Shown here piece by piece: positions 24,334-31,343 of a stretch of DNA of 31,343 bases; position 1 is the first letter of the stretch; the number at the start of each line of letters is the position of its first letter. This DNA comes from CAUZSN01 sp963582345 (lineage in GTDB: Bacteria; Planctomycetota; Planctomycetia; Planctomycetales; Planctomycetaceae). Made by a program: the position numbers and the translations under genes. The notes under the pieces are model-generated. The model ran no database searches. It saw only the letters and a program-made list of their open reading frames with translations, and was not told where the DNA came from. The stretch covers positions 1 to 31,343 of the forward strand of contig CAUZSN010000019.1 in assembly GCA_963582345.1 (NCBI GenBank), written 5' to 3'.

Positions 24334-25752
24334 TCAACCTTCTTTCCTGCGTGTCAGAATGTGCATTGTGTTGGCCTTGTAGGCTTCAACACCTGGTTGG
24401 CCATAGGGATTCACGCCGATTAGCTGCCCCTCGACGACCGTGGCCAACATCAACATCTGTAGCAACTGACCCAGGCAATACTCGTCCAGTTTCGGAAGAA
24501 TGATGTCGGCTGTCGGGCGGCCTACGTCAGCGTATGCTTTGTTCGTACCCGCAATGGCCGCGGACATTAGGTCTGGCACAGTCTTGCCGCTCAGTCGATT
24601 CAATTGATCGCAGTCATCCGGTCGGTTGGGAAGCACGATTGGTTCTGTTGACGGTCTTTCGACAATTAAGTTGGTGATCAGTTTATCACGGACTCCCTCT
24701 TGATGCTGCTGGCCGCGACTGTGGAGGTCTCGAGTGTTCACCACAGTAATCGGCGTCGCGCCCACTTCGTTCTTTCCCAAGCTTTCAGATAAGAGCTGAT
24801 CGTACCACAGTCCCAGCCCTTCCAGACGCTGACCCCACGTCGACAGCACGCGGATTGTGCAGTTTTGTTTGCGTTCCGCCAAGTGACAGACAGCTGTGAA
24901 TTGCAGGACTGGATTCTCGGCGAAGCTGGCCGTGCGAAAGCAATCGGTCATGTCGGCTGCACCATACAGCAATTTGCGAACATCGATTCCCAAAACAGCG
25001 GCAGGAAACAGCCCGACGGCAGTCAAGACCGAAAACCGTCCGCCAACCGCATCAGGGATCGGCAGGACGACAGGATGTTGCGCCGCGGCAGCGAACTCGC
25101 GTAGGTTCCCGCTATCACCGGTAATAAAAACGACCAAATTTCGACTTTCGACTGATTCGAATCCGTAATATTCTTCGAAAGCACGGCGAAACAGTCGGAA
25201 GGCTACGGCCGATTCTAGTGTCTCGCCCGATTTGCTGATGACGACGATGCCCCACCGCTGCCGCACGTCGCTTTTGTCCTGACAGCGACGTTTCAACAGA
25301 TGGAGCAGATTGTTGATTGAGTCGTTGTCAATGTTGTTCCCTCCAAAATACAGCCGTGGCACGCCGTTACGCTCGTCACGGTTCAATTCGTTGTGAAACG
25401 GGTGGCACAGAGCTTCCATTAAAGCCCGAGCTCCCATGTAGGAGCCCCCAATGCCCAGCAGAACTAACTGATCGACATTCTGATGCAGGTCCGCCGCCGC
25501 TCCTTCAATGTGTGCCATTAAACTGTGTGACGAATCGTTAGCATCTTCATCGAGTAACTGTCTGGGCAAGTCGATAAATCCCGCATCCAACGGCTGTTTC
25601 GACGTGGCGATCGAACTGGAGGAAGTTGCGAGTTCAACTTCTTCGAGGACTTTCTTTCGTGCAGCAAGGATTGACGATTCGATTCGCTTGAATTGCCGGT
25701 GGTCCAGCAATTTGCTAGCAGCGGACGCGTTGTAACGCAACGTGATTGTCAT
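24334..25752 (-). CDS. pgi: Glucose-6-phosphate isomerase
   Basis: 472 residues. Interconverts glucose 6-phosphate and fructose 6-phosphate in glycolysis and gluconeogenesis, directly downstream in metabolism of the phosphohexomutase at 2133-4019. Motifs: VLLGIGGSYMGARALMEAL and VVISKSGETLES (sugar phosphate SIS loop), PDAVGGRFSVLTAVGLFPAA, LLSESLGKNE with the catalytic Glu region, HSRGQQHQEGV with the ring-opening His, and NPYGQPGVEAYK with the catalytic Lys. Shorter than the E. coli enzyme (549) and more like the compact 450-residue bacterial form. ATG 25752 fits. Followed closely by the UPF0173 gene. Confidence 0.95.
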   Translation of the reverse strand: MTITLRYNASAASKLLDHRQFKRIESSILAARKKVLEEVELATSSSSIATSKQPLDAGFIDLPRQLLDEDANDSSHSLMAHIEGAAADLHQNVDQLVLLGIGGSYMGARALMEALCHPFHNELNRDERNGVPRLYFGGNNIDNDSINNLLHLLKRRCQDKSDVRQRWGIVVISKSGETLESAVAFRLFRRAFEEYYGFESVESRNLVVFITGDSGNLREFAAAAQHPVVLPIPDAVGGRFSVLTAVGLFPAAVLGIDVRKLLYGAADMTDCFRTASFAENPVLQFTAVCHLAERKQNCTIRVLSTWGQRLEGLGLWYDQLLSESLGKNEVGATPITVVNTRDLHSRGQQHQEGVRDKLITNLIVERPSTEPIVLPNRPDDCDQLNRLSGKTVPDLMSAAIAGTNKAYADVGRPTADIILPKLDEYCLGQLLQMLMLATVVEGQLIGVNPYGQPGVEAYKANTMHILTRRKEG

Positions 25753-25798
25753 GCGTGCAGAAAATGATCACAAGTTTGATATTGGTTTGCAGTAGTCG

Positions 25799-26353
25799 TT
25801 ATTCGACAGGCGGCGAGATTCCGAAATCTTCAATCGTCAAGAGTGCTCGGAATGGTATCCCTCGGTCGCAAAACTTCGCCGCACCCCCTTCCATTCGATC
25901 GACGATCGCCGCCACATGAACGACATTGCAACCGAATTCCTCGACTCGATCAATCGCCTGAAATGAACTACCCCCGGTTGTCACGACGTCTTCTACAATC
26001 ACCACATCCATTCCCGGCTTGACCGGTCCTTCGACAAGTCGGTCCGTGCCATGGCGCTTTGATTCCTTGCGGACGAGAAATCCGTGAAGCGACTGGCCCT
26101 GCATTGCGGCAATTGTCAACATCCCGCCAATAATCGGATCCGCACCGATCGGTACACCTCCAATGGCGTCAAACTGTACATCGCCCAGCAGTTCCAGCAT
26201 CCCTTCGCTGACCAGACGCAGTCCAGTCGCATCAAGTGTGATTTGTTTGCCGTCCAGGAAATAACTTGAATTTTTTCCAGATGCTAACACGAACTCGCCA
26301 AGTTTTAATGCCCGCTCCCGGAAAAGATCGATCAACACCTGTCGGTCGTACAC
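25799..26353 (-). CDS. pyrE: Orotate phosphoribosyltransferase
   Basis: 184 residues from GTG 26353. PyrE adds orotate to PRPP to give OMP in pyrimidine synthesis, two steps before the UMP used by PyrH in this window. FVLASGKNSSYFLDGKQITL is the orotate-binding start; RKESKRHGTDRLVEG is the flexible catalytic loop; VVIVEDVVTTGGSS is the PRPP signature. The frame is also open to TTG 26392, 2 bases after the transpeptidase gene, giving 13 extra residues; I prefer GTG 26353 because VYDRQVLIDLFRERALKLGE matches family starts. Closely coupled to the upstream gene in either case. Confidence 0.93.
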   Translation of the reverse strand: MYDRQVLIDLFRERALKLGEFVLASGKNSSYFLDGKQITLDATGLRLVSEGMLELLGDVQFDAIGGVPIGADPIIGGMLTIAAMQGQSLHGFLVRKESKRHGTDRLVEGPVKPGMDVVIVEDVVTTGGSSFQAIDRVEEFGCNVVHVAAIVDRMEGGAAKFCDRGIPFRALLTIEDFGISPPVE

Positions 26354-26394
26354 GTCAACACTTTCTACAAATGCGATCCGATTAGGCGACAATC

Positions 26395-27591
26395 TTAATT
26401 CAAGGTTGTCCGAATGACGACCGCAGAACCAGTTCTTAACAGGCCGAAGACTTCTTCAACATCTGCGTTGTGCATGCGGATGCAGCCTCGGGATTCAGCC
26501 CGACCAACCGAATCCGGGTCTATTGTCCCGTGGATTCCGAACCCATCACCGATGCCGATCCAGCACTCGCCTAAGGGATTGTTGGAATCGTCAGCTTCAA
26601 TGACCTGGCCTGCGGGATCGGTGTACTGCGGATTGACAAACTTTTCGATTACTTTGAATTTTCCAATGGGGGTAGAGTCGTCTTTACCGATGCCAATTCG
26701 ATACCTACGCACGAAATGCCCGTGGGCGTGAATTGTCAGATCAAAATCATTGAGATCAATCAGTGCCGAAAACGGCCCGTTGATTACTTTCAACTTCAGG
26801 CCCGGTCGAATTTTTCGTGGTTCAACCTGATTCAATTTTGCCAAGTAGGTCCAGGGCACGCGATACCGACCAGCAATTCGCCGTAGTTGATCGCCAGGCT
26901 GGACCACGTACGGTTGCATGTAGTGCGGCTGCGGAGAAAAATAGATCGACTTGGCCGTGATTTCGATCCGTTCCCGAATCAAAGGACGCGACTTGGGATC
27001 GCTCCAGTAAAATTTCGACAGCTCGCAGTGCGCGGCGACAACATCATCCGTTTCGATCAGCCGATCAATGGCGTCCAGATTGATTAGTCGGCTATTCGAG
27101 TTTCTCAATCGTAGTTGGTCGGGTTCCGTGCGGTTCGATGGGCGCTCGACTTCGTTTGACACCTGTGTAGCACGGCTTGAATGTTGTTGTGAACTATTCC
27201 TGGCGGCCGAGACGAATTCAGCCATTTCTTCGGGAATGAACAGCGGCTGACTCAATGGGGTGGGATGCGCGGGCGAATGCTCCCTCTGTCGCGACTCGAT
27301 AAATCGTGACGACCGACGTGGGGTCAATGTCTGGTCGGCCTTGCCGTGGATTGGCGGCTCGGTTTGGCTATTGAAGACGATTGGGTCAATTCGGTTTGTC
27401 TCGAGTTGCAAATCGCCAGTAGTATCTGTGCTGCGGGACGGAGCATTGTCGCTTGTTTTTCCCCAATCAATGTAGCTAAAGTGCAATCCAACCGGCAGCC
27501 AACCGAACTTCCAGTTCGCTGCCATTACGCAGACAGCGATGAGCATAAACCGAATAAGCAACCTAGATATACGTCGGCGTCGGCGCTGCAT
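26395..27591 (-). CDS. L,D-transpeptidase with LysM domain (YkuD family)
   Basis: 398 residues. A basic N-terminus and one membrane anchor (LLIRFMLIAVCVMAANW, about 11-27) are followed by a long polar, Ser/Arg/Gln-rich region (40-190). A LysM domain at about 227-270 (VVQPGDQLRRIAGRYRVPW) binds peptidoglycan. The YkuD catalytic domain runs to the end: RYRIGIGKDDSTPIGKF, GIHGTIDPDSVGRAESRGC and IRMHNADVEEVF. His354 and Cys370 are the catalytic pair. The usual SHGC is SRGC here. Such enzymes cross-link or modify peptidoglycan stems; presence supports a peptidoglycan wall, as now known for planctomycetes. Two bases separate its stop from the longest pyrE frame, so they are probably one transcript despite unrelated roles. 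Confidence 0.92.
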   Translation of the reverse strand: MQRRRRRISRLLIRFMLIAVCVMAANWKFGWLPVGLHFSYIDWGKTSDNAPSRSTDTTGDLQLETNRIDPIVFNSQTEPPIHGKADQTLTPRRSSRFIESRQREHSPAHPTPLSQPLFIPEEMAEFVSAARNSSQQHSSRATQVSNEVERPSNRTEPDQLRLRNSNSRLINLDAIDRLIETDDVVAAHCELSKFYWSDPKSRPLIRERIEITAKSIYFSPQPHYMQPYVVQPGDQLRRIAGRYRVPWTYLAKLNQVEPRKIRPGLKLKVINGPFSALIDLNDFDLTIHAHGHFVRRYRIGIGKDDSTPIGKFKVIEKFVNPQYTDPAGQVIEADDSNNPLGECWIGIGDGFGIHGTIDPDSVGRAESRGCIRMHNADVEEVFGLLRTGSAVVIRTTLN

Positions 27592-27665
27592 CTTCAGTTC
27601 ATCCGTGAACGGAAGTCAAATCTGTCAAACAAGGCGCGAACTATAGCAGATGCCCAAGTCAAGGA

Positions 27666-27779
27666 CTACACGAAACGATCCAGCAACGCTCGATGTACGC
27701 GAGGTCCAATTCCGGGAACCAGATTCAACCGCAGTATGTTCAGCAATTATTCTTCGTTCAACGCCAAATCCGACCTGAT
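27666..27779 (-). pseudogene. dprA: Remnant of dprA (start of the DNA-processing protein A gene)
   Basis: A minus-strand run reads RSDLALNEE, stop, LLNILRLNLVPGIGPRVHRA and LLDRF, then TAG (27666-27668). NLVPGIGPRVHRALLDRF is the helix-hairpin-helix opening of DprA (family: L.lvPGiGpr...LLerFg). The usual ATG is ATC here, an in-frame TAA splits the piece, and nothing of the large Rossmann-type DNA-binding domain (about 300 residues) follows. DprA loads RecA onto incoming single-stranded DNA in natural transformation. Only about 38 codons survive, so the identification rests on a short but distinctive stretch. It lies in the leader of the L,D-transpeptidase gene. Confidence 0.65.
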
Positions 27780-28062
27780 CCCACTTTTCCCTTAGCCGGG
27801 CTGCCTTAAGAAGGCCACGCGACGCTCAAACTTGAATTGCTAAGCCAAGTGCTGCTGGCGGATTTGTCATCAGTGTTGAATTACAGGTGGCTAACCCCCG
27901 CGTCATCCGTCAATTCAGTTTTAAAAACTGTTAGACGCCTTCGATTGCTTGTTCAACAGCCAGCCATTCTATCGTCAGACGGTCTGTCACGGTATCATTT
28001 TCGCGGGCCGATATGAATGCATTTCAATGTGGGTGAGGCGATCAAGCACGCGGGAAGAGACC

Positions 28063-29148
28063 ATGCAACATTCTAGTGTCCCACGACCGAAGTTTCCTTC
28101 ACCGGTCCAATTCGGTTCGTTACGGTTGCCGTCGCGATATTTGCTTTCACCTCTAGCCGGTTTTACCAATTTGCCGTTTCGGCGAATCATACGCGAGTTG
28201 GGTGGCGTTGGATTGGCGACAACCGATTTGGTCAACGCCCGTGGGCTGTTGGCGGGAAACCACAAGTCGCTGCAATTGATTGAGACCAGTCCAGAAGACC
28301 GACCGTTCGCTGTCCAGATTTTCGGCACTGAGCCAGCCATGATGTGCGACGCCGCTCGGTTGCTGGAAGCTCGCGGTGTTGATTCTGTCGATATCAACAT
28401 GGGTTGCCCGGTCGATCACGTCACCAAATGCGGTTCAGGAGCGAGCATGATGCGTCGTTGCGACCAGACTGTCGCTCTGGTCAAGCAAGTTGTTGAATCA
28501 GTCAAGATTCCCGTGACGGTCAAGATGCGACTTGGCTGGGACAGCAATCAACTGACAGCGCCAAGGTTCGCTCGTGAATTCGAACAGGTCGGTGCAGCGG
28601 CTGTCACCATCCATGGACGAACGCGAGCTCAGGGATTTACGGGAGATGTCGACCGGGATGGGATCCGGCAAGTGGTGGAAGCGGTCGAGTCGATTCCGGT
28701 CATCGGCAACGGTGATGTGCGAAGCGTTGCCGACGCCAACAGAATGCTGCGTGACACGGACTGTCACGGAGTTTCCATCGGCCGATGGGCATTAGCCAAT
28801 CCGTGGATTTTTTCGCAGTTGGTACAGTGGGAACAGACTGGCCGCTATGATGCACCCGGAAATTTTGACGATCGGATGCAGCTACTGCTGCGGCAGTTCC
28901 ATTATCTGGAAGAGCTGCGTGGCACCGAGCGAGCTATCGTTATGTTCCGTAAAATGGGACACTGGTATCTGAAATCTATGCGAGTCCGCGCCTGGTTGCG
29001 CCATCAATTCCAACTGGCGAATACGCGAGAAGAACTGGACGCTATTGTGCAACAGATTGCTACGGAGGGACCCGTGAGCGGAGCGAGGACGGGAATTCTG
29101 CCCAATTTGCACGTCTCGGTTTCGAGTGGTCCGGTTGAACGATGGTGA
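28063..29148 (+). CDS. dus: tRNA-dihydrouridine synthase (Dus family)
   Basis: 361 residues from ATG 28063. FMN enzyme that reduces uridines in tRNA D-loops with NADPH. LLSPLAGFTNLPFRRIIREL (27-46) binds FMN; VDINMGCPVDHVTKCGSGAS holds the catalytic Cys115; VKMRLGWD and TIHGRTRAQGFTG (substrate and flavin contacts) and PVIGNGDVRSVADANRML follow, then GVSIGRWALANPWIF. The C-terminal helical domain (FRKMGHWYLKSMR) recognises tRNA. Overall most like DusB. The frame opens at 27949, but ATG 28063 with GGAAGAGA before it fits the family. The gap 27592-28062 upstream holds the dprA remnant and little else. Confidence 0.95.
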   Translation: MQHSSVPRPKFPSPVQFGSLRLPSRYLLSPLAGFTNLPFRRIIRELGGVGLATTDLVNARGLLAGNHKSLQLIETSPEDRPFAVQIFGTEPAMMCDAARLLEARGVDSVDINMGCPVDHVTKCGSGASMMRRCDQTVALVKQVVESVKIPVTVKMRLGWDSNQLTAPRFAREFEQVGAAAVTIHGRTRAQGFTGDVDRDGIRQVVEAVESIPVIGNGDVRSVADANRMLRDTDCHGVSIGRWALANPWIFSQLVQWEQTGRYDAPGNFDDRMQLLLRQFHYLEELRGTERAIVMFRKMGHWYLKSMRVRAWLRHQFQLANTREELDAIVQQIATEGPVSGARTGILPNLHVSVSSGPVERW

Positions 29149-29250
29149 AATTTGTGAACAGGCGACTTTCAGCGTTCGTCTGTCAAGAAAGCTGCCAACG
29201 AATTCAGCCAAGCAGCAGATCTATTCGCTGTGGATGGGTCATTGGTCCAG

Positions 29251-30033
29251 CTAGATCACCGGACCTCTGACGACCAGGCATCCGGACAATATGTCGTGTA
29301 GCGCCTGTTTTTTTTCAGTCAGCCCAGCCATGATATATCCAATCAGACAAAATCCGGAGACAATCTTTCCAAAGTAGCGGCCGGTTGCTCGGCCGAATGA
29401 GATTCTGCGACCACTGTAATCCGTAACGGTAATTCCTAAGGCCATCTTTCCTAATGTGGCCTGTTTGGGCGAGCTTTCCAATAGGGCGAAATAGAGCCAT
29501 CCAATCAGCAGTTTCAGAATCTGGGATCCAAATTGAATTGCCGCGGCGTCCGGCGGCTCACCTGTACTAGCGACCACCGCAATCCAAAATAGACAGCCCA
29601 TTGGAATTCCAAGGACCAAGCTGTCGATCAGCCATGCCACCAACCGCATCCAGAAGCCGGCGTAGTCTTGGCGGCGACGGTCGGAACTAGCGTCAAGTTC
29701 ATGACCACAGTAGAGGCATTTAGTCGCGGACCCCTTGATCTGCTCGCCGCACCCCGGACATGATTCCTTCATATCCGTAACAGTGGGGCGGCGACGCGGT
29801 GGAGCATCATAGTCCTCGTAGTCATCGGACTGGTCAACTCCAGCCTGAATCAAACGTTGGCGCGCAGCATCATAGTCCTCGTAGTCATCGAAGTCGTCGG
29901 ACACTAGGCTGGGCACTAGGCTGGGCACAACAATCCATTCACCGCAGCTCGGGCACTTAGCGCTTCCGCCTGCCTTGTCGTCGGACGTCTTCAAAAATTT
30001 TTTGCAATAGTCACACTTGAATTTTATGGTCAA
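29251..30033 (-). CDS. RDD-family membrane protein with two zinc ribbons and an internal repeat
   Basis: 260 residues from TTG 30033 (GGGAGA lies just upstream; the nearby ATG is out of frame). Residues 6-31 are a zinc ribbon (CDYCKKFLKTSDDKAGG..CPSC) and 92-110 a second (CPGCGEQIKGSATKCLYCG). Between them an acidic linker contains DDYEDYDA twice, 21 residues apart, and VPSL twice. From residue 124 an RDD domain follows: AGFWMRLVAWLIDSLVLGIP, a second helix, SPKQATLGKMALGITVTDYS, FGRATGRYFGKIVSGFCLIG and HDILSGCLVV. RDD proteins are small membrane proteins, some implicated in ion exchange or secretion. Alone on its strand, convergent with dus. Function unknown. Confidence 0.88.
   Translation of the reverse strand: MTIKFKCDYCKKFLKTSDDKAGGSAKCPSCGEWIVVPSLVPSLVSDDFDDYEDYDAARQRLIQAGVDQSDDYEDYDAPPRRRPTVTDMKESCPGCGEQIKGSATKCLYCGHELDASSDRRRQDYAGFWMRLVAWLIDSLVLGIPMGCLFWIAVVASTGEPPDAAAIQFGSQILKLLIGWLYFALLESSPKQATLGKMALGITVTDYSGRRISFGRATGRYFGKIVSGFCLIGYIMAGLTEKKQALHDILSGCLVVRGPVI
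29803..29890. repeat. Two identical 25-bp copies 63 bp apart inside the RDD gene
   Basis: The same 25 bases occur at 29803-29827 and 29866-29890, an exact 21-codon spacing, encoding the DDYEDYDA motif on the minus strand. A shorter 12-bp tandem (ACTAGGCTGGGC at 29903-29914 and 29915-29926) sits next to it and encodes the doubled VPSL. Identity at DNA level, not just protein level, points to recent duplication by slippage. Confidence 0.8.
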
Positions 30034-30499
30034 CGTTGTCTCCCATGTTCAATTCAGTCGCGAAAATTGATTTTTGCAATACGCGCACAGCCTTGACTGT
30101 AATATGCCAAACGGGAGACAAAAAAACGACAATGGTCTCACGAATATTTACGCGCAAGCTGATTGACAGAAGGTAGCAATGGGATTGGCAGGCCTGGAAC
30201 ATCGTGTACCGCCCATGAAGAATCGCCTGTTAAGATCGCGATCGTGCCATTCCGTACTCGTCAGATATGAAGCTGTTTCGCGCTGCCAATGAACCGAAGC
30301 AGTTTATCGTGATTCCCGACGGTGATCACAACGATCCACAAACGCGTGATTGCTACATACAACTAGAGTCGGTGTATCGCAGTTTTGCTAAACATTTGAC
30401 ATCCAATCGTCATTAACATTCTTGGGTTAGAAACTTTCGTAGCCAAGTTCTAATCTGTTGCGGCCAATAAGCGAACTTGTCTCGCTTTTGCCTCTCGTC
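30034..30499. other. Gap between the RDD gene and the CBS/CorC gene
   Basis: About 465 bp. Apart from the alpha/beta-hydrolase remnant at 30205-30416 it should carry the RDD promoter. Minus-strand frames are short. No RNA gene was seen. Confidence 0.5.
30205..30416 (+). pseudogene. Remnant of an alpha/beta hydrolase (C-terminal end)
   Basis: Plus strand. A first frame reads TAHEESPVKIAIVP, the equivalent of ..iHG..D.ivP with the catalytic Asp region damaged. A shift then leads to YSSDMKLFRA and AANEPKQFIVIPDGDHND, closing with RDCYIQLESVYRSFAKHL and TAA 30414-30416. The GDHND triad-His block and ..kLf..A.epK.f are typical of the BEM46/YfhR-type hydrolases. The N-terminal 200 or so residues, including the nucleophile elbow, are missing. 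The ATG at 30267 opens 49 codons and could be mis-called as a small protein. Confidence 0.8.
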
Positions 30500-31343
30500 T
30501 TACCCGTCGTTCGTAGAAACAGCTGCCCGCGACTGGTCGACTTCGATGCGCAGTTTCAGAACTTTACGTTTATCCGCTTCGAGAACCGTAATGCGGGCAT
30601 GTTGCCAATTGAAGGTTTCGCCAGATTCTGGTATGCGACCCAAATGGGAGAAGACGAAACCGCCGATGGTGTCGTAATCGGCGGCTTCTGCCAGGTCGCA
30701 ACCAAACTGCTCGTTGAGATCATCAATGTGCACTCGGGCTTCGACTTCTACAATGTTCGGTCCAATGCGCTGAATTGGTTTGGCCGGCTCGGTGTCGTGT
30801 TCGTCCGCGATTTCCCCGACAATTTCTTCCAGAATGTCTTCCAAAGTCACGAGTCCGGCTACGCCGCTGTATTCGTTCAGGACGACGGCCAGATGCACGC
30901 GGTTTAATTTCATGGTTTCCAGTAACGTGTTAATGCCGGTCGTTTCCGGCACGTAGAAAGGTTCACGGACAATATCGCCTAGTCGCCGATCGTTTCTATT
31001 ATCGCCCGTGTACTTCAACAGGTCCTTAGCATACAGAATTCCAATGACGTCGTCAGTCGATTTTCCGATCACGGGCACACGCGAATGGCCGGCATCAATC
31101 AAGCGTTGTCGGGCCTCTTCCAGCGTGGCTTCGGATTTGATGCAGATCATATATGTACGCGGCGTCATAACGGCGGCCACGTTTTCCTCTTGCAGTTTCA
31201 TCACGCGGTGAATCATCGTCCGTGCTTCTGATTCCAAAATTCCCTTGCGCTGGCCTTCGTCGATGACCGTGCGGATTTCCTCGGTCAATGCGGCGGTGGC
31301 GTCATTTGGTGGTTTCTCAAGTCCGGCTAGACGATGCAGGATT
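30500..31343 (-). CDS. CBS-domain/CorC_HlyC-type protein (CNNM/TlyC family), 5' end outside window
   Basis: At least 280 residues; the frame stays open to the window edge (ILHRLAGLEKPPNDATAALT before the TTG at 31288), so the start is upstream and the TTG is not the true start. Two CBS motifs are visible: VMTPRTYMICIKSEATLEEA with HSRVPVIGKSTDDVIGILYA, and IVREPFYVPETTGINTLLET with HLAVVLNEYSGVAGLVTLED. ILEEIVGEIADEHD links to the C-terminal CorC_HlyC domain (VEVEARVHIDDLNEQFG to KLRIEVDQSR). The upstream part presumably holds the DUF21 (CNNM) membrane domain. Homologues are implicated in Mg/Co export and named hemolysin C-like without proof of haemolysis. Confidence 0.9.
   Translation of the reverse strand, partial: ILHRLAGLEKPPNDATAALTEEIRTVIDEGQRKGILESEARTMIHRVMKLQEENVAAVMTPRTYMICIKSEATLEEARQRLIDAGHSRVPVIGKSTDDVIGILYAKDLLKYTGDNRNDRRLGDIVREPFYVPETTGINTLLETMKLNRVHLAVVLNEYSGVAGLVTLEDILEEIVGEIADEHDTEPAKPIQRIGPNIVEVEARVHIDDLNEQFGCDLAEAADYDTIGGFVFSHLGRIPESGETFNWQHARITVLEADKRKVLKLRIEVDQSRAAVSTNDG

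Noticed and set aside
27346..27795. 149-codon plus-strand frame
   Set aside because: Antisense to the L,D-transpeptidase N-terminus and the dprA remnant; no domain features.
30458..30907. 149-codon plus-strand frame
   Set aside because: Antisense to the CBS/CorC gene, which has clear domains.
1..31343. Mobile elements, CRISPR arrays, defence or biosynthetic clusters
   Set aside because: No transposase, integrase, regularly spaced repeats or toxin-antitoxin pair could be recognised; the window is ordinary core chromosome with decayed genes.

Overview
The window looks like chromosomal core DNA from a planctomycete, most likely a Pirellulales/Pirellulaceae-type member. This is inferred from gene content and protein style: zinc-ribbon membrane proteins (DUF4282-like and RDD), an Ala/Pro-rich HU variant, a DUF1573 protein, a DUF502 protein, CsrA, HslVU, weak or absent Shine-Dalgarno sites at many genes, and frequent GTG/TTG starts. 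No mobile element, CRISPR array or phage gene was recognised.

Layout. At 1-2132 there is the end of an unidentified gene, a decayed class I glutamine amidotransferase, a small zinc-ribbon/DUF4282 protein and a long gene-poor stretch. At 2133-4999 lie a phosphohexomutase and a UbiA-family (EboC-like) membrane transferase. At 5257-6611 are tRNA-Glu(TTC) with a good promoter, csrA and an HU-like gene. At 7110-10243 are rsmD and a small lipoprotein facing a DUF502-hemC pair that overlaps by GTGA. At 10285-12157 are a decayed comF and a membrane acyltransferase. At 12607-14543 is hslV-hslU. At 14721-15175 is a decayed ABC exporter ATPase. At 15280-17404 is a J-domain chaperone / small membrane protein / rnpA / yidD run. 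At 17897-18481 is a lipoprotein. At 18999-22019 is the translation operon rpsB-tsf-pyrH-frr, with a recognisable promoter. At 22560-27591 are a DUF1573 protein, a UPF0173 hydrolase, pgi, and an L,D-transpeptidase/pyrE pair. At 27666-31343 are a decayed dprA start, dusB, an RDD protein, a decayed alpha/beta hydrolase and a CBS/CorC-type protein running off the end.

The most striking feature is not an intact gene. Five gaps between intact housekeeping genes hold recognisable but broken gene remnants: a glutamine amidotransferase, comF, an ABC ATPase, dprA and an alpha/beta hydrolase. They carry frameshifts, in-frame stops, deletions and Asp-to-Asn changes at catalytic motifs. comF and dprA both belong to natural transformation/DNA uptake, so this lineage may have lost competence. 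Together with the other long non-coding gaps this suggests reductive decay with slow removal of dead DNA.

Other points: a perfect 9-bp palindrome overlapping the predicted -35 box of the rpsB promoter; an open, coding-like extension after the phosphohexomutase TAG stop that ends in a TAATG junction with the next gene; and a predicted propeptide on HslV. I did not find a clear, wholly new multi-gene system.
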